From Lacimicrobium alkaliphilum (lineage in GTDB: Bacteria > Pseudomonadota > Gammaproteobacteria > Enterobacterales > Alteromonadaceae), in contig NZ_NISX01000001.1 in NCBI RefSeq assembly GCF_002591895.1, positions 203,431-267,430 of the forward strand: 64,000 bases of DNA, given 5' to 3'. Each line of letters begins with the position of its first letter. Position 1 is the stretch's first letter. A program made the position numbers and the translations under genes. Below, piece after piece: positions 41,998 to 51,057 of this stretch. Under the pieces are notes generated by a model. The model saw nothing but the letters and a program-made list of their open reading frames with translations, ran no database searches and was not told the DNA's origin.

Positions 41998-42459
41998 ATG
42001 AGAAAAATTGAAAGGCTGCTCGATGAATATGGCCAAAGTCATCAGAACAAAACAAATGTTATCATCCATGGGGTAGCGGTTCCGGCCATTTATTTTGTCA
42101 CTATCGGACTGGTATGGTCTATACCCGTGCCTGAGTTTATCGCACATTTTGGCGTTACCTGGGCACACCTGATTATGGTTCCCGTATTGTACTACTATTT
42201 TCGTTTATCAGGCCCTATTGGTGCGGCGATGACCTTACTGTCTTTATTGTCGTTTCAGCTGATCTATATGCTTGATGCCATGCAGATTTCAGTGTGGCAG
42301 TTTTGTCTCGGCCTGTTTGTGGTGATGTGGATCCTGCAGTTTGTAGGCCACCATATCGAAGGTAAGAAACCATCTTTTTTTAAAGATGTACAGTTTTTGT
42401 TAGTCGGCCCGGCCTGGTGGTGGGTGCACTGGTTAAAGCGTCTTAATATTCCTTACTAG
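41998..42459 (+). CDS. DUF962/Mpo1-like membrane protein
   Basis: A 153-residue protein with four hydrophobic segments. The conserved features of the Mpo1/YGL010w family are visible: an N-terminal YGQSHQNKTNVIIHG and a histidine pair in FVGHHIEGKKPS. Yeast Mpo1 is an iron-dependent dioxygenase in 2-hydroxy fatty-acid alpha-oxidation. Activity of bacterial members is inferred only. It probably forms a unit with the PilZ gene. Confidence 0.85.
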   Translation: MRKIERLLDEYGQSHQNKTNVIIHGVAVPAIYFVTIGLVWSIPVPEFIAHFGVTWAHLIMVPVLYYYFRLSGPIGAAMTLLSLLSFQLIYMLDAMQISVWQFCLGLFVVMWILQFVGHHIEGKKPSFFKDVQFLLVGPAWWWVHWLKRLNIPY

Positions 42460-42609
42460 GTCCATTGAATAAACAATAGCATCTGATAGCAACTTTTTGG
42501 TGCCATCGGCGCAATTGCGGCAGATAAGACCCGCAGCACGATAAGCTGCTTCAGAGGATTGCGCCCATGCCGTATAATCTAAAGTGTTGTTTTCCGCAGA
42601 GAGTCTCCA

Positions 42610-43689
42610 TTGTTTCATTGGCAAAAGCTATTTGAAGATAAAGAGCGCCAGTTCTGGTTACTGCATACCGGAGGATGGACTGGTTTTGCACTGGTTTATT
42701 ATCTAGGCTCATTTCTCCACGACATGCGCAGCATCTGGTTGTTTGTGATTCTGCTCAACGCTTATGCAGGCTGGCTGATTACCATTCCTTTGCGCTACAC
42801 CTTCCGTCGTCTGTGGTTTCTCAAACCCTGGAAAATGGTCTTATTTGCCTTAGGATTATCCTACGTTGTGGGCGTTGTGTGGGCAGTAATCAAAAATATC
42901 AATTATTGGGAAATCTACAAGCATGGCTATCGGCCGGATGAGTGGATTTACTACTTTAGTAACAGTGTAAATTCATTCTCAATCATCGTTTGCTGGAGTG
43001 GCTTGTATTTTGGCATTAAGTACTACCAGTTAATGCAGCAGGAAAAACAAAATGCGTTGACCGCCTCTACCATGGCGCACCAGGCGCACCTCAAAATGTT
43101 GCGCTATCAGTTAAATCCACACTTTCTCTTCAATACCTTAAACGCTATTTCTACCCTGATATTGATCAAAGATAATCAGACCGCCAATGCGATGGTTTCG
43201 AGGTTAAGTGATTTTTTACGTTATTCACTGGATAAAGACCCGATTAAAAAGGTTCCTTTTGAACAGGAAATTCAGGCCATTGATCTGTATCTGGAGATCG
43301 AAAAAGTTCGTTTCGAAGACCGGCTGACGGTAACCTGGGATGTGGCGCCTGAATCGCGTAAGGCACTGGTACCAAGCCTGATACTTCAGCCACTGATAGA
43401 AAATGCGATAAAGTATGCGATCGCCAGAACGGAATCGGGAGGGTGCATCAGTATCCATGCTAAGTCTTTTGGGCAGGACCTGCTCATTGAACTGACAGAC
43501 AACGGTCCAGGGGCGGATATCGTCAAAGGGCAGTTGCGCCGTAATGGGGGAGTGGGGTTGCCGAATATACGTCAGCGGTTACAGTCTTTGTATCAGAATA
43601 ACTTTTCTTTTGTAATCTCCAATAACCAACCCAGCGGGGTTAAGGTCAGTATCAGAATTCCCTACGAGGTAGCTCAGGATGCAAACTAA
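42610..43689 (+). CDS. LytS/YehU-type sensor histidine kinase
   Basis: A 359-residue membrane kinase. About four transmembrane helices (20-150) lead into a His_kinase domain with the phospho-acceptor His in YQLNPHFLFNTLNAIS. The HATPase has ILQPLIENAIKYAI and DNGPGAD. No extra sensor domain is seen. The only in-frame start is a TTG at 42610 behind AGAGAG. It overlaps the LytTR regulator gene by 11 bp, so the two are a cognate pair. Confidence 0.9.
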   Translation: MFHWQKLFEDKERQFWLLHTGGWTGFALVYYLGSFLHDMRSIWLFVILLNAYAGWLITIPLRYTFRRLWFLKPWKMVLFALGLSYVVGVVWAVIKNINYWEIYKHGYRPDEWIYYFSNSVNSFSIIVCWSGLYFGIKYYQLMQQEKQNALTASTMAHQAHLKMLRYQLNPHFLFNTLNAISTLILIKDNQTANAMVSRLSDFLRYSLDKDPIKKVPFEQEIQAIDLYLEIEKVRFEDRLTVTWDVAPESRKALVPSLILQPLIENAIKYAIARTESGGCISIHAKSFGQDLLIELTDNGPGADIVKGQLRRNGGVGLPNIRQRLQSLYQNNFSFVISNNQPSGVKVSIRIPYEVAQDAN

Positions 43690-44497
43690 AATCAGAACTG
43701 TCATTGTTGATGACGAACCACTCGCCAGGAAAGGATTAGCAGTGCGCTTGACTGCCTTCGAAGAAGTGGAACTGTTGCAGGAATGCAAAAATGGAAACGA
43801 AGCTGTGGATGTTATTCAGCGAATGCAGCCGGATCTGGTGTTTCTGGATATTCAGATGCCCGGCCTGAATGGGTTTCAGGTGATTCGTGAGCTGGAACAA
43901 CGAATGGATAGTCTGCCGTTAATTATTTTCGTGACAGCGTATGACACTTACGCCATCAAGGCCTTTGAAGTTCATGCTCTGGATTACGTACTCAAGCCAG
44001 TAGATGAAAAACGTCTCACAGGGACCCTTGAGAAGGTTCATCAGAATATGGCGCTGAGACAGCAGGGCGAGCAGAAAGACCGGCTGGCAAGATTGGTAGC
44101 CGAGTTTACCGGTGATGATTGTGAAGAGATTCTGCGACGACTGTCAGAGGGAGAGCCGATCAGCCAGTATCCCGACATTCTGGCAATTAAAGATGGCAAT
44201 GAAGTTACCCGGGTACCGGTTAATGAGATCCAGTGGATTGATGCCGCTGGCGACTATATGTGTGTTCACTCCAGGACGGGGACGCACATTATGCGCCGCA
44301 CCATGAAAGAACTGGAACAGGAGCTTGATCCCAGGCGGTTTGTCAGAGTGCACCGCTCTGCTATCGCCAATATCCAGTTTGTCAGTAAATTGGTCAGTCA
44401 CGTCAGCGGCGAATACCATTTAGTACTGGAAAACGGCACCGAACTCAAAGTGAGCCGAAGTCACCGGGACAGGGTCAAATCAATGATTAATCATTGA
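43679..44497 (+). CDS. LytTR family response regulator
   Basis: A 272-residue regulator. The receiver domain has DD at 11-12, Asp57 in LVFLDIQMPG, Thr in IFVTAYD and Lys in DYVLKPVDE. The C-terminal LytTR DNA-binding domain (about 165-270) has WIDAAGDYMCVH and FVRVHRSAIANIQFV. It overlaps the LytS-type kinase gene by 11 bp and the convergent Cache-kinase gene by 7 bp. Target genes are not evident from the window. Confidence 0.93.
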   Translation: MQTKIRTVIVDDEPLARKGLAVRLTAFEEVELLQECKNGNEAVDVIQRMQPDLVFLDIQMPGLNGFQVIRELEQRMDSLPLIIFVTAYDTYAIKAFEVHALDYVLKPVDEKRLTGTLEKVHQNMALRQQGEQKDRLARLVAEFTGDDCEEILRRLSEGEPISQYPDILAIKDGNEVTRVPVNEIQWIDAAGDYMCVHSRTGTHIMRRTMKELEQELDPRRFVRVHRSAIANIQFVSKLVSHVSGEYHLVLENGTELKVSRSHRDRVKSMINH

Positions 44498-46614
44498 TGT
44501 TCAGATTCGGTCCCGGGATTTTCCTCGTTGTTCAGTGGTATATTAATGGTAAAGGTGGTGCCTGAGCCTACCTCACTGTCACAATGGATATCACCTCCCA
44601 GTCTCTGAATCACCAGATTGTAGACAATATGTAAGCCTAGTCCGTTACCGAGTTGTTCCTTACTGGTAGAAAAGAAAGGGTCGAAAACTTGCTTGCAAAC
44701 CTCTTCGGACATGCCGCGGCCATTGTCGCTGACTATAATCTGTAATGTGTCATGGTGCTGGTTGACACGGATTGTTATGGTACCGGGCTTGGTATCTTCA
44801 AAGGCATAGGTTAAAGCGTTTTCTACCAGCTGTCCGAGAATCTGGGTCAGGGCTCCCGGTGAGGAGAACATTCTGATTTCCTGTTCATATTGCCATTGAA
44901 TGCGGTGCGGTGTTTGCTCTATACGCGAACGAAATGAGAGCAGGATACTGTCAATGTACTCACACAGGTTGAACCAGCGGTCCTGCTGCTTGTCGTTGTC
45001 CACGGCGACCTGCTTGAAGCTGGAAATCAGGTTGGTGGCACGTTGCAGATTCTCACTGAGCAGTTCTGCGCTTTGCATAATTTTATCGTAGGCCTGGTTG
45101 AACTCACCTTTGGTCATTTTTCCAGCCACGGCCTTGTCATGTACGGATTTGGCGATGTTTTCCAGCATAGACGATGCGGTAACACAGATACCCAAAGGAG
45201 TATTGATTTGATGGGCGACGCCCGCCACCAATCTGCCCAGCGATGCGTGTTTTTCGTTTTCCACTAATTGCCTCTGTGTGCGCCTTAATCGCTCTAGTGA
45301 CTCTGTAACCTGTTTGGTTTTTGTTTCAAGTTCAGCAGTGCGCAGTGCAACTTTCTTTTCAAGCATGGCATTGAGTTGTCGCACCTCCTGTTGTGATGCC
45401 ATCAATTGCGCATTGGCCTGCTCAATCTCACTGACATAGGTTTTAACCTGGTGATAGACATCGTTTAGCGCAGTAATGATGGGCGTAAATTCATTTTTTT
45501 TGCCATATTCCACCTGGTTGAGAACCACTTGTTTATTGCTTCCATAACTGATGGAATTCCTGATGGTACTCAGTACCTGATCAAAAGGACTGAACAAAGC
45601 CCGTAGAATAAAGATCATTAGTAAAATAAACCCCAGACCAATAGCACTTCCGGTCAGCAATGTAAGACGGGAGACCTTATCCACTGCCTGGCGAAGATCT
45701 GCTTTGGGAACCACCGAACCAAAAACAAAGCCTTGCTCTGTAGTTTGGTAAAACACCAGACTGTCTGTTTGTTGTAATGCAGAAATTTGGTTGATTCCTG
45801 CCTGGTGGGTGGGTTTTAACAGGGGGGCGGCCCAGGGGAGTCTGGTAATGGGCTGCATCACCAGGCTGGTATCAGCCGGATAGCTTAAGATAAGCCCGGA
45901 AGTCTGATGAAACAAAAAAGGTGCCGCATTTTTTGTTACTCTGATACTGTCAAGAAAGCGGGTTACTTGCGCCAGTGATAAGTCAGCGGTGGCGAGTCCT
46001 ATGGGCTCTTGACGTGCATCAATCATTACGGCATCTACGGTCATCATTAGCGAAAATGAACCGGCACCATCGCGGTATGGCTTGGTCCAAAATGTTGCTC
46101 TGAACCCCGACTGTTTTCTGCCCCAATCATTGTTAGCTGCCAATCGATACCAGTCCTGGTTGAGATAATCGTATTCTGAAGTATTAAGATCCCAGGTGAA
46201 AATGATTTCATTCTGTTCATTCCTGAACACATAAGGTCCAAAATAACGGGCCTGATTGTCAATAGCATAAGGTTGATACCAAAGACCACCGCCCATCGCC
46301 TGTCTGAAGCTGGTAAACTTCTTTATCAGCATACTTTTAGCCAGTACACTAATTTCAGCTGGAGCAACATCATTGATATGACGTAAATGATGAAGAGATT
46401 CACCCATAATGGCCAGATTGATGACGCTGTTTTCCATCGACTGCGTGAGGCTATCTATTTTACTGATGGTGGTGTTAAATACCGCACGGATCTCACCCTG
46501 TTTAAACTCATCCAGAGCTTGTTTGTATATCAGCGTATTGAAGAGCTGCAGTGTAGAATAAGCCAACACCTCAAACAGAATAACAAATACCAAAATACGG
46601 GTTTTAATGTTCAT
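44491..46614 (-). CDS. Membrane sensor histidine kinase with Cache-like periplasmic domain
   Basis: A 707-residue kinase. Transmembrane helix 1 (about 5-28) is followed by a large periplasmic domain (about 30-305) with the Cache signature WYRLAANNDWGRKQSGFRATFW and PYRDGAGSFSLMMTVDAV. Then come helix 2 (about 310-335), a HAMP-like/coiled-coil segment, HisKA with LGRLVAGVAHQINTPLG and HATPase_c with VSDNGRGMS and GNGLGLHIVYNLV. No receiver domain and no adjacent cognate regulator on its strand. The ATG at 46614 is preferred over a TTG at 46635. It is 36 bp downstream of a solute-binding-protein gene, which may feed it ligand. Confidence 0.9.
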   Translation of the reverse strand: MNIKTRILVFVILFEVLAYSTLQLFNTLIYKQALDEFKQGEIRAVFNTTISKIDSLTQSMENSVINLAIMGESLHHLRHINDVAPAEISVLAKSMLIKKFTSFRQAMGGGLWYQPYAIDNQARYFGPYVFRNEQNEIIFTWDLNTSEYDYLNQDWYRLAANNDWGRKQSGFRATFWTKPYRDGAGSFSLMMTVDAVMIDARQEPIGLATADLSLAQVTRFLDSIRVTKNAAPFLFHQTSGLILSYPADTSLVMQPITRLPWAAPLLKPTHQAGINQISALQQTDSLVFYQTTEQGFVFGSVVPKADLRQAVDKVSRLTLLTGSAIGLGFILLMIFILRALFSPFDQVLSTIRNSISYGSNKQVVLNQVEYGKKNEFTPIITALNDVYHQVKTYVSEIEQANAQLMASQQEVRQLNAMLEKKVALRTAELETKTKQVTESLERLRRTQRQLVENEKHASLGRLVAGVAHQINTPLGICVTASSMLENIAKSVHDKAVAGKMTKGEFNQAYDKIMQSAELLSENLQRATNLISSFKQVAVDNDKQQDRWFNLCEYIDSILLSFRSRIEQTPHRIQWQYEQEIRMFSSPGALTQILGQLVENALTYAFEDTKPGTITIRVNQHHDTLQIIVSDNGRGMSEEVCKQVFDPFFSTSKEQLGNGLGLHIVYNLVIQRLGGDIHCDSEVGSGTTFTINIPLNNEENPGTESEHQ

Positions 46615-46650
46615 ACGCTGCCTGATGGTTGACAATATTGCCTTTTAAAC

Positions 46651-47715
46651 TTACTGTTGCCGGGCCTTTTTCCACATATCTTTATAAATATTACGGGTTC
46701 TGGAACTCATTGGTTTCCAGAACATTTCTTCGACAAAAAACGTTTCATCACCCACCCGACCTTTTTCTGCTGCTTCTGGTTCCAGCAGTTGAGAAGTTGC
46801 ACCATTGACGATAATGGAGCCATACATTTCCAGAATTCGTTTTTGAATAGGCTCACTGATTAGGAAATCCAGGAGTAAATAACTGGCCTTTAATTTGTCC
46901 TTCTCAACGTGTTTACCAATAGCCAGCGTATCCAGCCAAACCGTTTGCCCTTCTATAGGGTTCGCCAACGCCCATTTCTGACCTGCATCATTGGCGGCCG
47001 CCACGCCAAACCAGTAGTCGGTTACATAACTGAGTTGTTTCATGTTGTCGGCCTGCGGCATTCCGCCCCAGAATGAATGTGCATTCGCGACAAGTTGATT
47101 CAGTTTTGTCTGGACTTGCTGTTCGTTGAAACTGCCACTGTCCACATCATAAAACGTTTGTGGGGGGTAACCCAGCACCAGCATAGTGATATAAAGATTG
47201 GCTTCGAATTGTTCATCGGTGACGCTGTACTTACCCTTATTAGCCGGATCCCACAGCACAGCCCAGGAATCAGGAGCACTGACGATATCCTGGTTGTAGG
47301 CTAAGCCGTATGAGCCTCCGAGCAACGGCACCGAATACTTTTCACCATGGAAGTTATCGTAGGCTGCGCTGCGCAATGAGGATAAAACTTTGGGATAATG
47401 TGGTAATCGACTGAAATCAACGGGCTGCAAAACCTGAAACAGCTTGTCCTGATTCATCTTATAGTAATTGTGAGTAGGGGTAACGACGTCAGCCGTTTTC
47501 GCCCTTAACGCTTTAAAAATTTGTTCCGGGTTGGTGATATAGGGTGACAGAATATTGAGTTTGACATCCATGCCTTTATCCCTTGCATATTCTTCAAAGT
47601 CCTCTGCAAAAGGGCTAATATATCCTTCCCACTCCAGCACATTTAGCTGTGTTTTGGACCAGGCCGAATAAGATGCCAGCATCGCCAGCAAAACGCTCAG
47701 GGCAATAAGTCGCAT
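46651..47715 (-). CDS. Periplasmic solute-binding protein, spermidine/putrescine (PotD/PotF)-like
   Basis: A 354-residue protein with a Sec signal peptide (cleavage near YSAWSK). It resembles family 1 polyamine-binding proteins: LNVLEWEGYISP at the N-terminus, DVVTPTHNYYKM, and VPLLGGSYGLAYNQD. The aspartate and tryptophan clusters typical of polyamine binding are only partly recognisable, so the ligand is open. No ABC permease or ATPase gene is next to it; a histidine kinase lies downstream and a chemoreceptor upstream. The ATG at 47715 has an excellent GAGGAG site. That site may be occluded by a hairpin (see the entry at 47721-47770). Confidence 0.87.
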   Translation of the reverse strand: MRLIALSVLLAMLASYSAWSKTQLNVLEWEGYISPFAEDFEEYARDKGMDVKLNILSPYITNPEQIFKALRAKTADVVTPTHNYYKMNQDKLFQVLQPVDFSRLPHYPKVLSSLRSAAYDNFHGEKYSVPLLGGSYGLAYNQDIVSAPDSWAVLWDPANKGKYSVTDEQFEANLYITMLVLGYPPQTFYDVDSGSFNEQQVQTKLNQLVANAHSFWGGMPQADNMKQLSYVTDYWFGVAAANDAGQKWALANPIEGQTVWLDTLAIGKHVEKDKLKASYLLLDFLISEPIQKRILEMYGSIIVNGATSQLLEPEAAEKGRVGDETFFVEEMFWKPMSSRTRNIYKDMWKKARQQ

Positions 47716-47720
47716 CGATA

Positions 47721-47770
47721 TGCTCCTCAAAAAGACGGGAGCAATTTTTCATAGCTCCCTTTGTTGAGCA
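47721..47770 (-). promoter_or_regulatory. Leader hairpin with T tract before the solute-binding-protein gene
   Basis: On the minus strand GGGAGC pairs with GCTCCC (47737-47742 and 47754-47759), followed by GTCTTTTT, like a short terminator. Outer bases TGCTC (47766-47770) can pair with GAGCA of the downstream Shine-Dalgarno (47721-47725). This could be a terminator after the chemoreceptor gene or an attenuator controlling the binding protein. Confidence 0.45.
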
Positions 47771-47798
47771 TCCGTGCGGTGGGGATCTTCCCTGAAAG

Positions 47799-49292
47799 TC
47801 AGGCTTTAAACTGCCGGGCAAGCTGACTCAGGCGTTCAGCCGTCTCGTGCATACTTTGTGAACTTTCAGTCATCTCTTCAAGTTGATGCAGACTGTCATG
47901 ACCAGCACTGACGATACGGTTTACATTGTGGCTCAGCTCTTCGGCCACCGTGCTTTGTTGTTCTACAGCTGTCGCAATCTGGGTGGCCATTGAGGTAATT
48001 TCACTGGTGGAGTCGAGAATACCACTGATGGATTCGCCAGAGCTGCGGGCGTTCTCTACCGATTCTTTGCTCTGAGTCTGGCTTTGCTCCATCACAGTGA
48101 CTGCTGATTTAGCGCTGCCCTGCAGTTTTTCTATGGTCTGTTGGATCTGTGAGGTGCTGTCTTGTGTCCTGGATGCAAGGGCCCTGACTTCATCGGCTAC
48201 TACTGCGAACCCGCGCCCCTGATCTCCGGCACGGGCAGCCTCAATCGCTGCATTCAGCGCCAGTAAATTTGTTTGCTCGGCGATACTTCGGATTACTTCC
48301 AGCACCGTTACTATGCCTTCCACATCACTTTCCAGTGAGCCTACGACGGTGGCTGCATTCTCGAGTTGCTCTGACAGATTATTAATTGAACTCACAGAGG
48401 TACGGATAATATCCGATACTTTTTTGGCATCATCACTGACATGGTCGGCTGCATCAGCGGTGAGTTGCACATTATGTGCTATCTCTTTAGCAGAAGAAGA
48501 CATTTCGGTAATGGCCGTGGCAACCTGATCGGTCTCCGATTGTTGTTTTTGCAGATGTCCGCGACCGGCTTCCGTGCCGTCATGAACACTTTGTGCATTT
48601 TTCAGAGTTTGCTCTACCACTTCCTGAATGGATAACACCAGCGTCTGAATTTTTTCCACAAATACATTAAAAGACTCAGCAACTTTACCAATCTCATCGT
48701 CTCGTTTAACTATGAGCCGTTGAGTGAGATCGCCTTCACCCCGCGCGATATTCTCAAGGGCATCGGCCACCTCAGACAAGGGGGTGATCACCAGTTTATT
48801 GAAAAGTAGATAAATAGCTGCAACCAATAAACCTGCCAAAATCAATCCCTTGACTAATGCACTGACAGCCAGGCTACTGAGTGTTTGCTGAATCGCTGTA
48901 TTGTCAATGTGAACGCGAACGTTGCCAAGCTCAGTGACGCTGTTGTCTTCCTCATAACGAAGAGAAATACTGCGCGTCTCGTCGGTAGAGCTGCCCCTAG
49001 ATTGCATAACTTTTTCACCAGAGTCGTTGAAGATCTCCAGTAAAGACACATCTTCTGATTGTTGCTCGGCATTAAGAATGCGCTCCATCTGGCCTTCTTC
49101 AAAGTTCCACATGGCAGCTGGTAGATTTAGTTGCAGCCTCGATTCCATCAGACTGATCTGTGTCTGCTGTCTCTGTTTTAGTCTTTTGCTTTGTACGTTG
49201 TAATCATAAATACCCAGCACCAGCACAACCACGAGAACCAGTGTTAGCGCAGCAATAACCAGCTTAAAGGATATGGACTTGGTAAACTTCAT
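47799..49292 (-). CDS. Methyl-accepting chemotaxis protein
   Basis: A 497-residue chemoreceptor. Transmembrane helix 1 (about 8-28) is followed by a short periplasmic domain (about 30-135), then helix 2 (about 138-160), a HAMP domain, and a long signalling coiled coil whose hairpin tip contains [20 protein letters not shown] and [13 protein letters not shown]. The C-terminal part lacks a CheR-docking pentapeptide (it ends QLARQFKA). The ATG at 49292 fits better than one six bases upstream. It lies between two solute-binding-protein genes. Confidence 0.95.
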   Translation of the reverse strand: MKFTKSISFKLVIAALTLVLVVVLVLGIYDYNVQSKRLKQRQQTQISLMESRLQLNLPAAMWNFEEGQMERILNAEQQSEDVSLLEIFNDSGEKVMQSRGSSTDETRSISLRYEEDNSVTELGNVRVHIDNTAIQQTLSSLAVSALVKGLILAGLLVAAIYLLFNKLVITPLSEVADALENIARGEGDLTQRLIVKRDDEIGKVAESFNVFVEKIQTLVLSIQEVVEQTLKNAQSVHDGTEAGRGHLQKQQSETDQVATAITEMSSSAKEIAHNVQLTADAADHVSDDAKKVSDIIRTSVSSINNLSEQLENAATVVGSLESDVEGIVTVLEVIRSIAEQTNLLALNAAIEAARAGDQGRGFAVVADEVRALASRTQDSTSQIQQTIEKLQGSAKSAVTVMEQSQTQSKESVENARSSGESISGILDSTSEITSMATQIATAVEQQSTVAEELSHNVNRIVSAGHDSLHQLEEMTESSQSMHETAERLSQLARQFKA

Positions 49293-49380
49293 GAGCATCT
49301 CAATGTCGGAGGTTTATTCTTTCGTTACCCGGTATTCTCACCTGTAGCAGAGAAACCAGAGGAACACTTCTTTAAAAACA

Positions 49381-50103
49381 TTAAAGATGTTTGGCCATAA
49401 TGGCCTTAACATCGATTTTTTTTAGTCCTTCATTGAAGATATCGCGCCATTTTTTGCCTTCTTGAGTATTTTCAAAGGCAATATGCAGATCCTTATTGAC
49501 CAACAGCCTGTCATTCATCTCTACTTTATCGGCAAGCTTTCTGAGATTTGCCTCATTGCTGAGCAGGTATTTCAGTACATTCTGGTCAATCACCGCTGCA
49601 TCAATGCGTCCGGCTGCAACCTTCTGTACATTCTTATCATCCGACACCACTGCCTGTGCACTGATTCTGCCACTGGCTATTAATCCATCTAATTCGGCTG
49701 TGTTAATATAATCCTGTACCACACCCAGTTTGTACTGAGTGAGGTCACTTATTGTATTCCATTTTATGGGATTGCCTGTCTGCTGAACTAAACCCAGAGG
49801 ACCTTTCCCCATAGGTTCTGAGAACACAAAATCATCCGACTCATAGGAGTACTCAGGGAAGTAACCTGCATACTTTTTGTCATCACTGGCAAGTTTTACA
49901 GCCCGGCTCCATGGGTAAAACTCGACGATCAGTTCGTGCCCCATACTGGCAAAGGCTGCCTTAGCCACAGCGACAGATGCACCCTGATTGATTAGTTTCT
50001 TGCCGGAATAGGGTGGCCACTCCAGGGATGTCAGATACAGGGTGTCAGCACGGGAAAAGCACGACAGACTTATTAACAAACTGATGATTAGTATTTTTTT
50101 CAT
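49381..50103 (-). CDS. Periplasmic solute-binding protein, family 3 (amino-acid type)
   Basis: A 240-residue protein with a signal peptide (cleavage near CFSRA). It belongs to the SBP_bac_3 class: LEWPPYSGKKLINQGASVAVAKAAFASMGHEL opens lobe 1, and YKLGVVQDYIN and GRIDAAVIDQNVLKYLL belong to lobe 2. Ligand unknown; amino acids or small organic acids are typical. It lies 88 bp from the chemoreceptor gene and 16 bp from the TorF-type porin gene, and no ABC transporter genes are nearby. Confidence 0.88.
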   Translation of the reverse strand: MKKILIISLLISLSCFSRADTLYLTSLEWPPYSGKKLINQGASVAVAKAAFASMGHELIVEFYPWSRAVKLASDDKKYAGYFPEYSYESDDFVFSEPMGKGPLGLVQQTGNPIKWNTISDLTQYKLGVVQDYINTAELDGLIASGRISAQAVVSDDKNVQKVAAGRIDAAVIDQNVLKYLLSNEANLRKLADKVEMNDRLLVNKDLHIAFENTQEGKKWRDIFNEGLKKIDVKAIMAKHL

Positions 50104-50119
50104 AATTGCTTCTTCTTAA

Positions 50120-50800
50120 TCAGAAACTGAATGTTCTGCCAACCGTTAACAACACTCTTGTATCGCCATAGGTATCCAGATCTGTGCCCTGTACGCCTAA
50201 AGCAAGATCGAATCCGGAAAGGCTATAATTGGCCATGGCTTGCCAGTGAATATAGTCATCATCACCGTCCTCCCACTGGAATTTGTCGCTATCTGTGCTG
50301 GCGGAACGATCTACACCAAGTAACAAGGACAGGTCGTCGTTGATTGGTATGCTGTGATTCAACATGACAATGTAATGCCCTGCTCCTGTGCCAAAGTAAT
50401 CCCAGGCATACCAGAAGTTAAGTTCTGTATTGCCAATGGCCCATTTCATGTAAGCTTCCGCATAGTTACCTTCATCACTGTAACTGGCACCATGATAAGT
50501 GTATTGAGCAACCCCTAAATCCAGGCCAATATTGTCGTTAATGTCCTGATAAAATCCCGCATACAGATCCACTTCCAGATTAGTATCATCGCCAAAGTCA
50601 ACATTAGACGCCCAGGTACCGGCATACCAACCATTTTCACCGGACCAATCCAGGCTGGCTTGCAATGCAGGTTTTTCATCCGTCTGGCTTACGCCGTTGA
50701 AAAGGTAATCGCTTGCCAGAGTGACGGTAGAAGACCATTCAGCCATGGCATTGAAAGAACATGACAAGGTGGCAAGCAAAGCAAATGATTTACAGTGCAT
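50120..50800 (-). CDS. TorF family putative outer-membrane porin
   Basis: A 226-residue protein with a signal peptide ending near NAMA. A beta-barrel pattern follows: amphipathic strands with acidic loops (VTLASDYLFNGVSQTD, NLEVDLYAGFYQDI, TELNFWYAWDYFG) and a terminal aromatic residue in LLTVGRTFSF, the usual outer-membrane insertion signal. TDEKPALQASLDW matches the TorF family. It is first in the minus-strand sensory cluster and probably supplies substrates to the binding proteins. Confidence 0.87.
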   Translation of the reverse strand: MHCKSFALLATLSCSFNAMAEWSSTVTLASDYLFNGVSQTDEKPALQASLDWSGENGWYAGTWASNVDFGDDTNLEVDLYAGFYQDINDNIGLDLGVAQYTYHGASYSDEGNYAEAYMKWAIGNTELNFWYAWDYFGTGAGHYIVMLNHSIPINDDLSLLLGVDRSASTDSDKFQWEDGDDDYIHWQAMANYSLSGFDLALGVQGTDLDTYGDTRVLLTVGRTFSF

Positions 50801-51057
50801 AGTGTTGTTTCCTAAGAGATTTTCAGATTAAGTATAGTGCAGTTTTGAGTTTTGCAACTTTTTTGTCGCTGATAATGTCGGGTGACAATCAATAGATAAT
50901 GAGTAACGGCAGCACTGAACTCAGGCAAATTTTAACCCCTAATACCAATAGGGATAACAGATAGACTGGGGCGAGAGACATTGACCGTCAGCTCAGATCT
51001 CCGGCTGGTGATAAAAACAGATTGACCAAAAAAAGCATATCGGGCATGCAGGGAATG

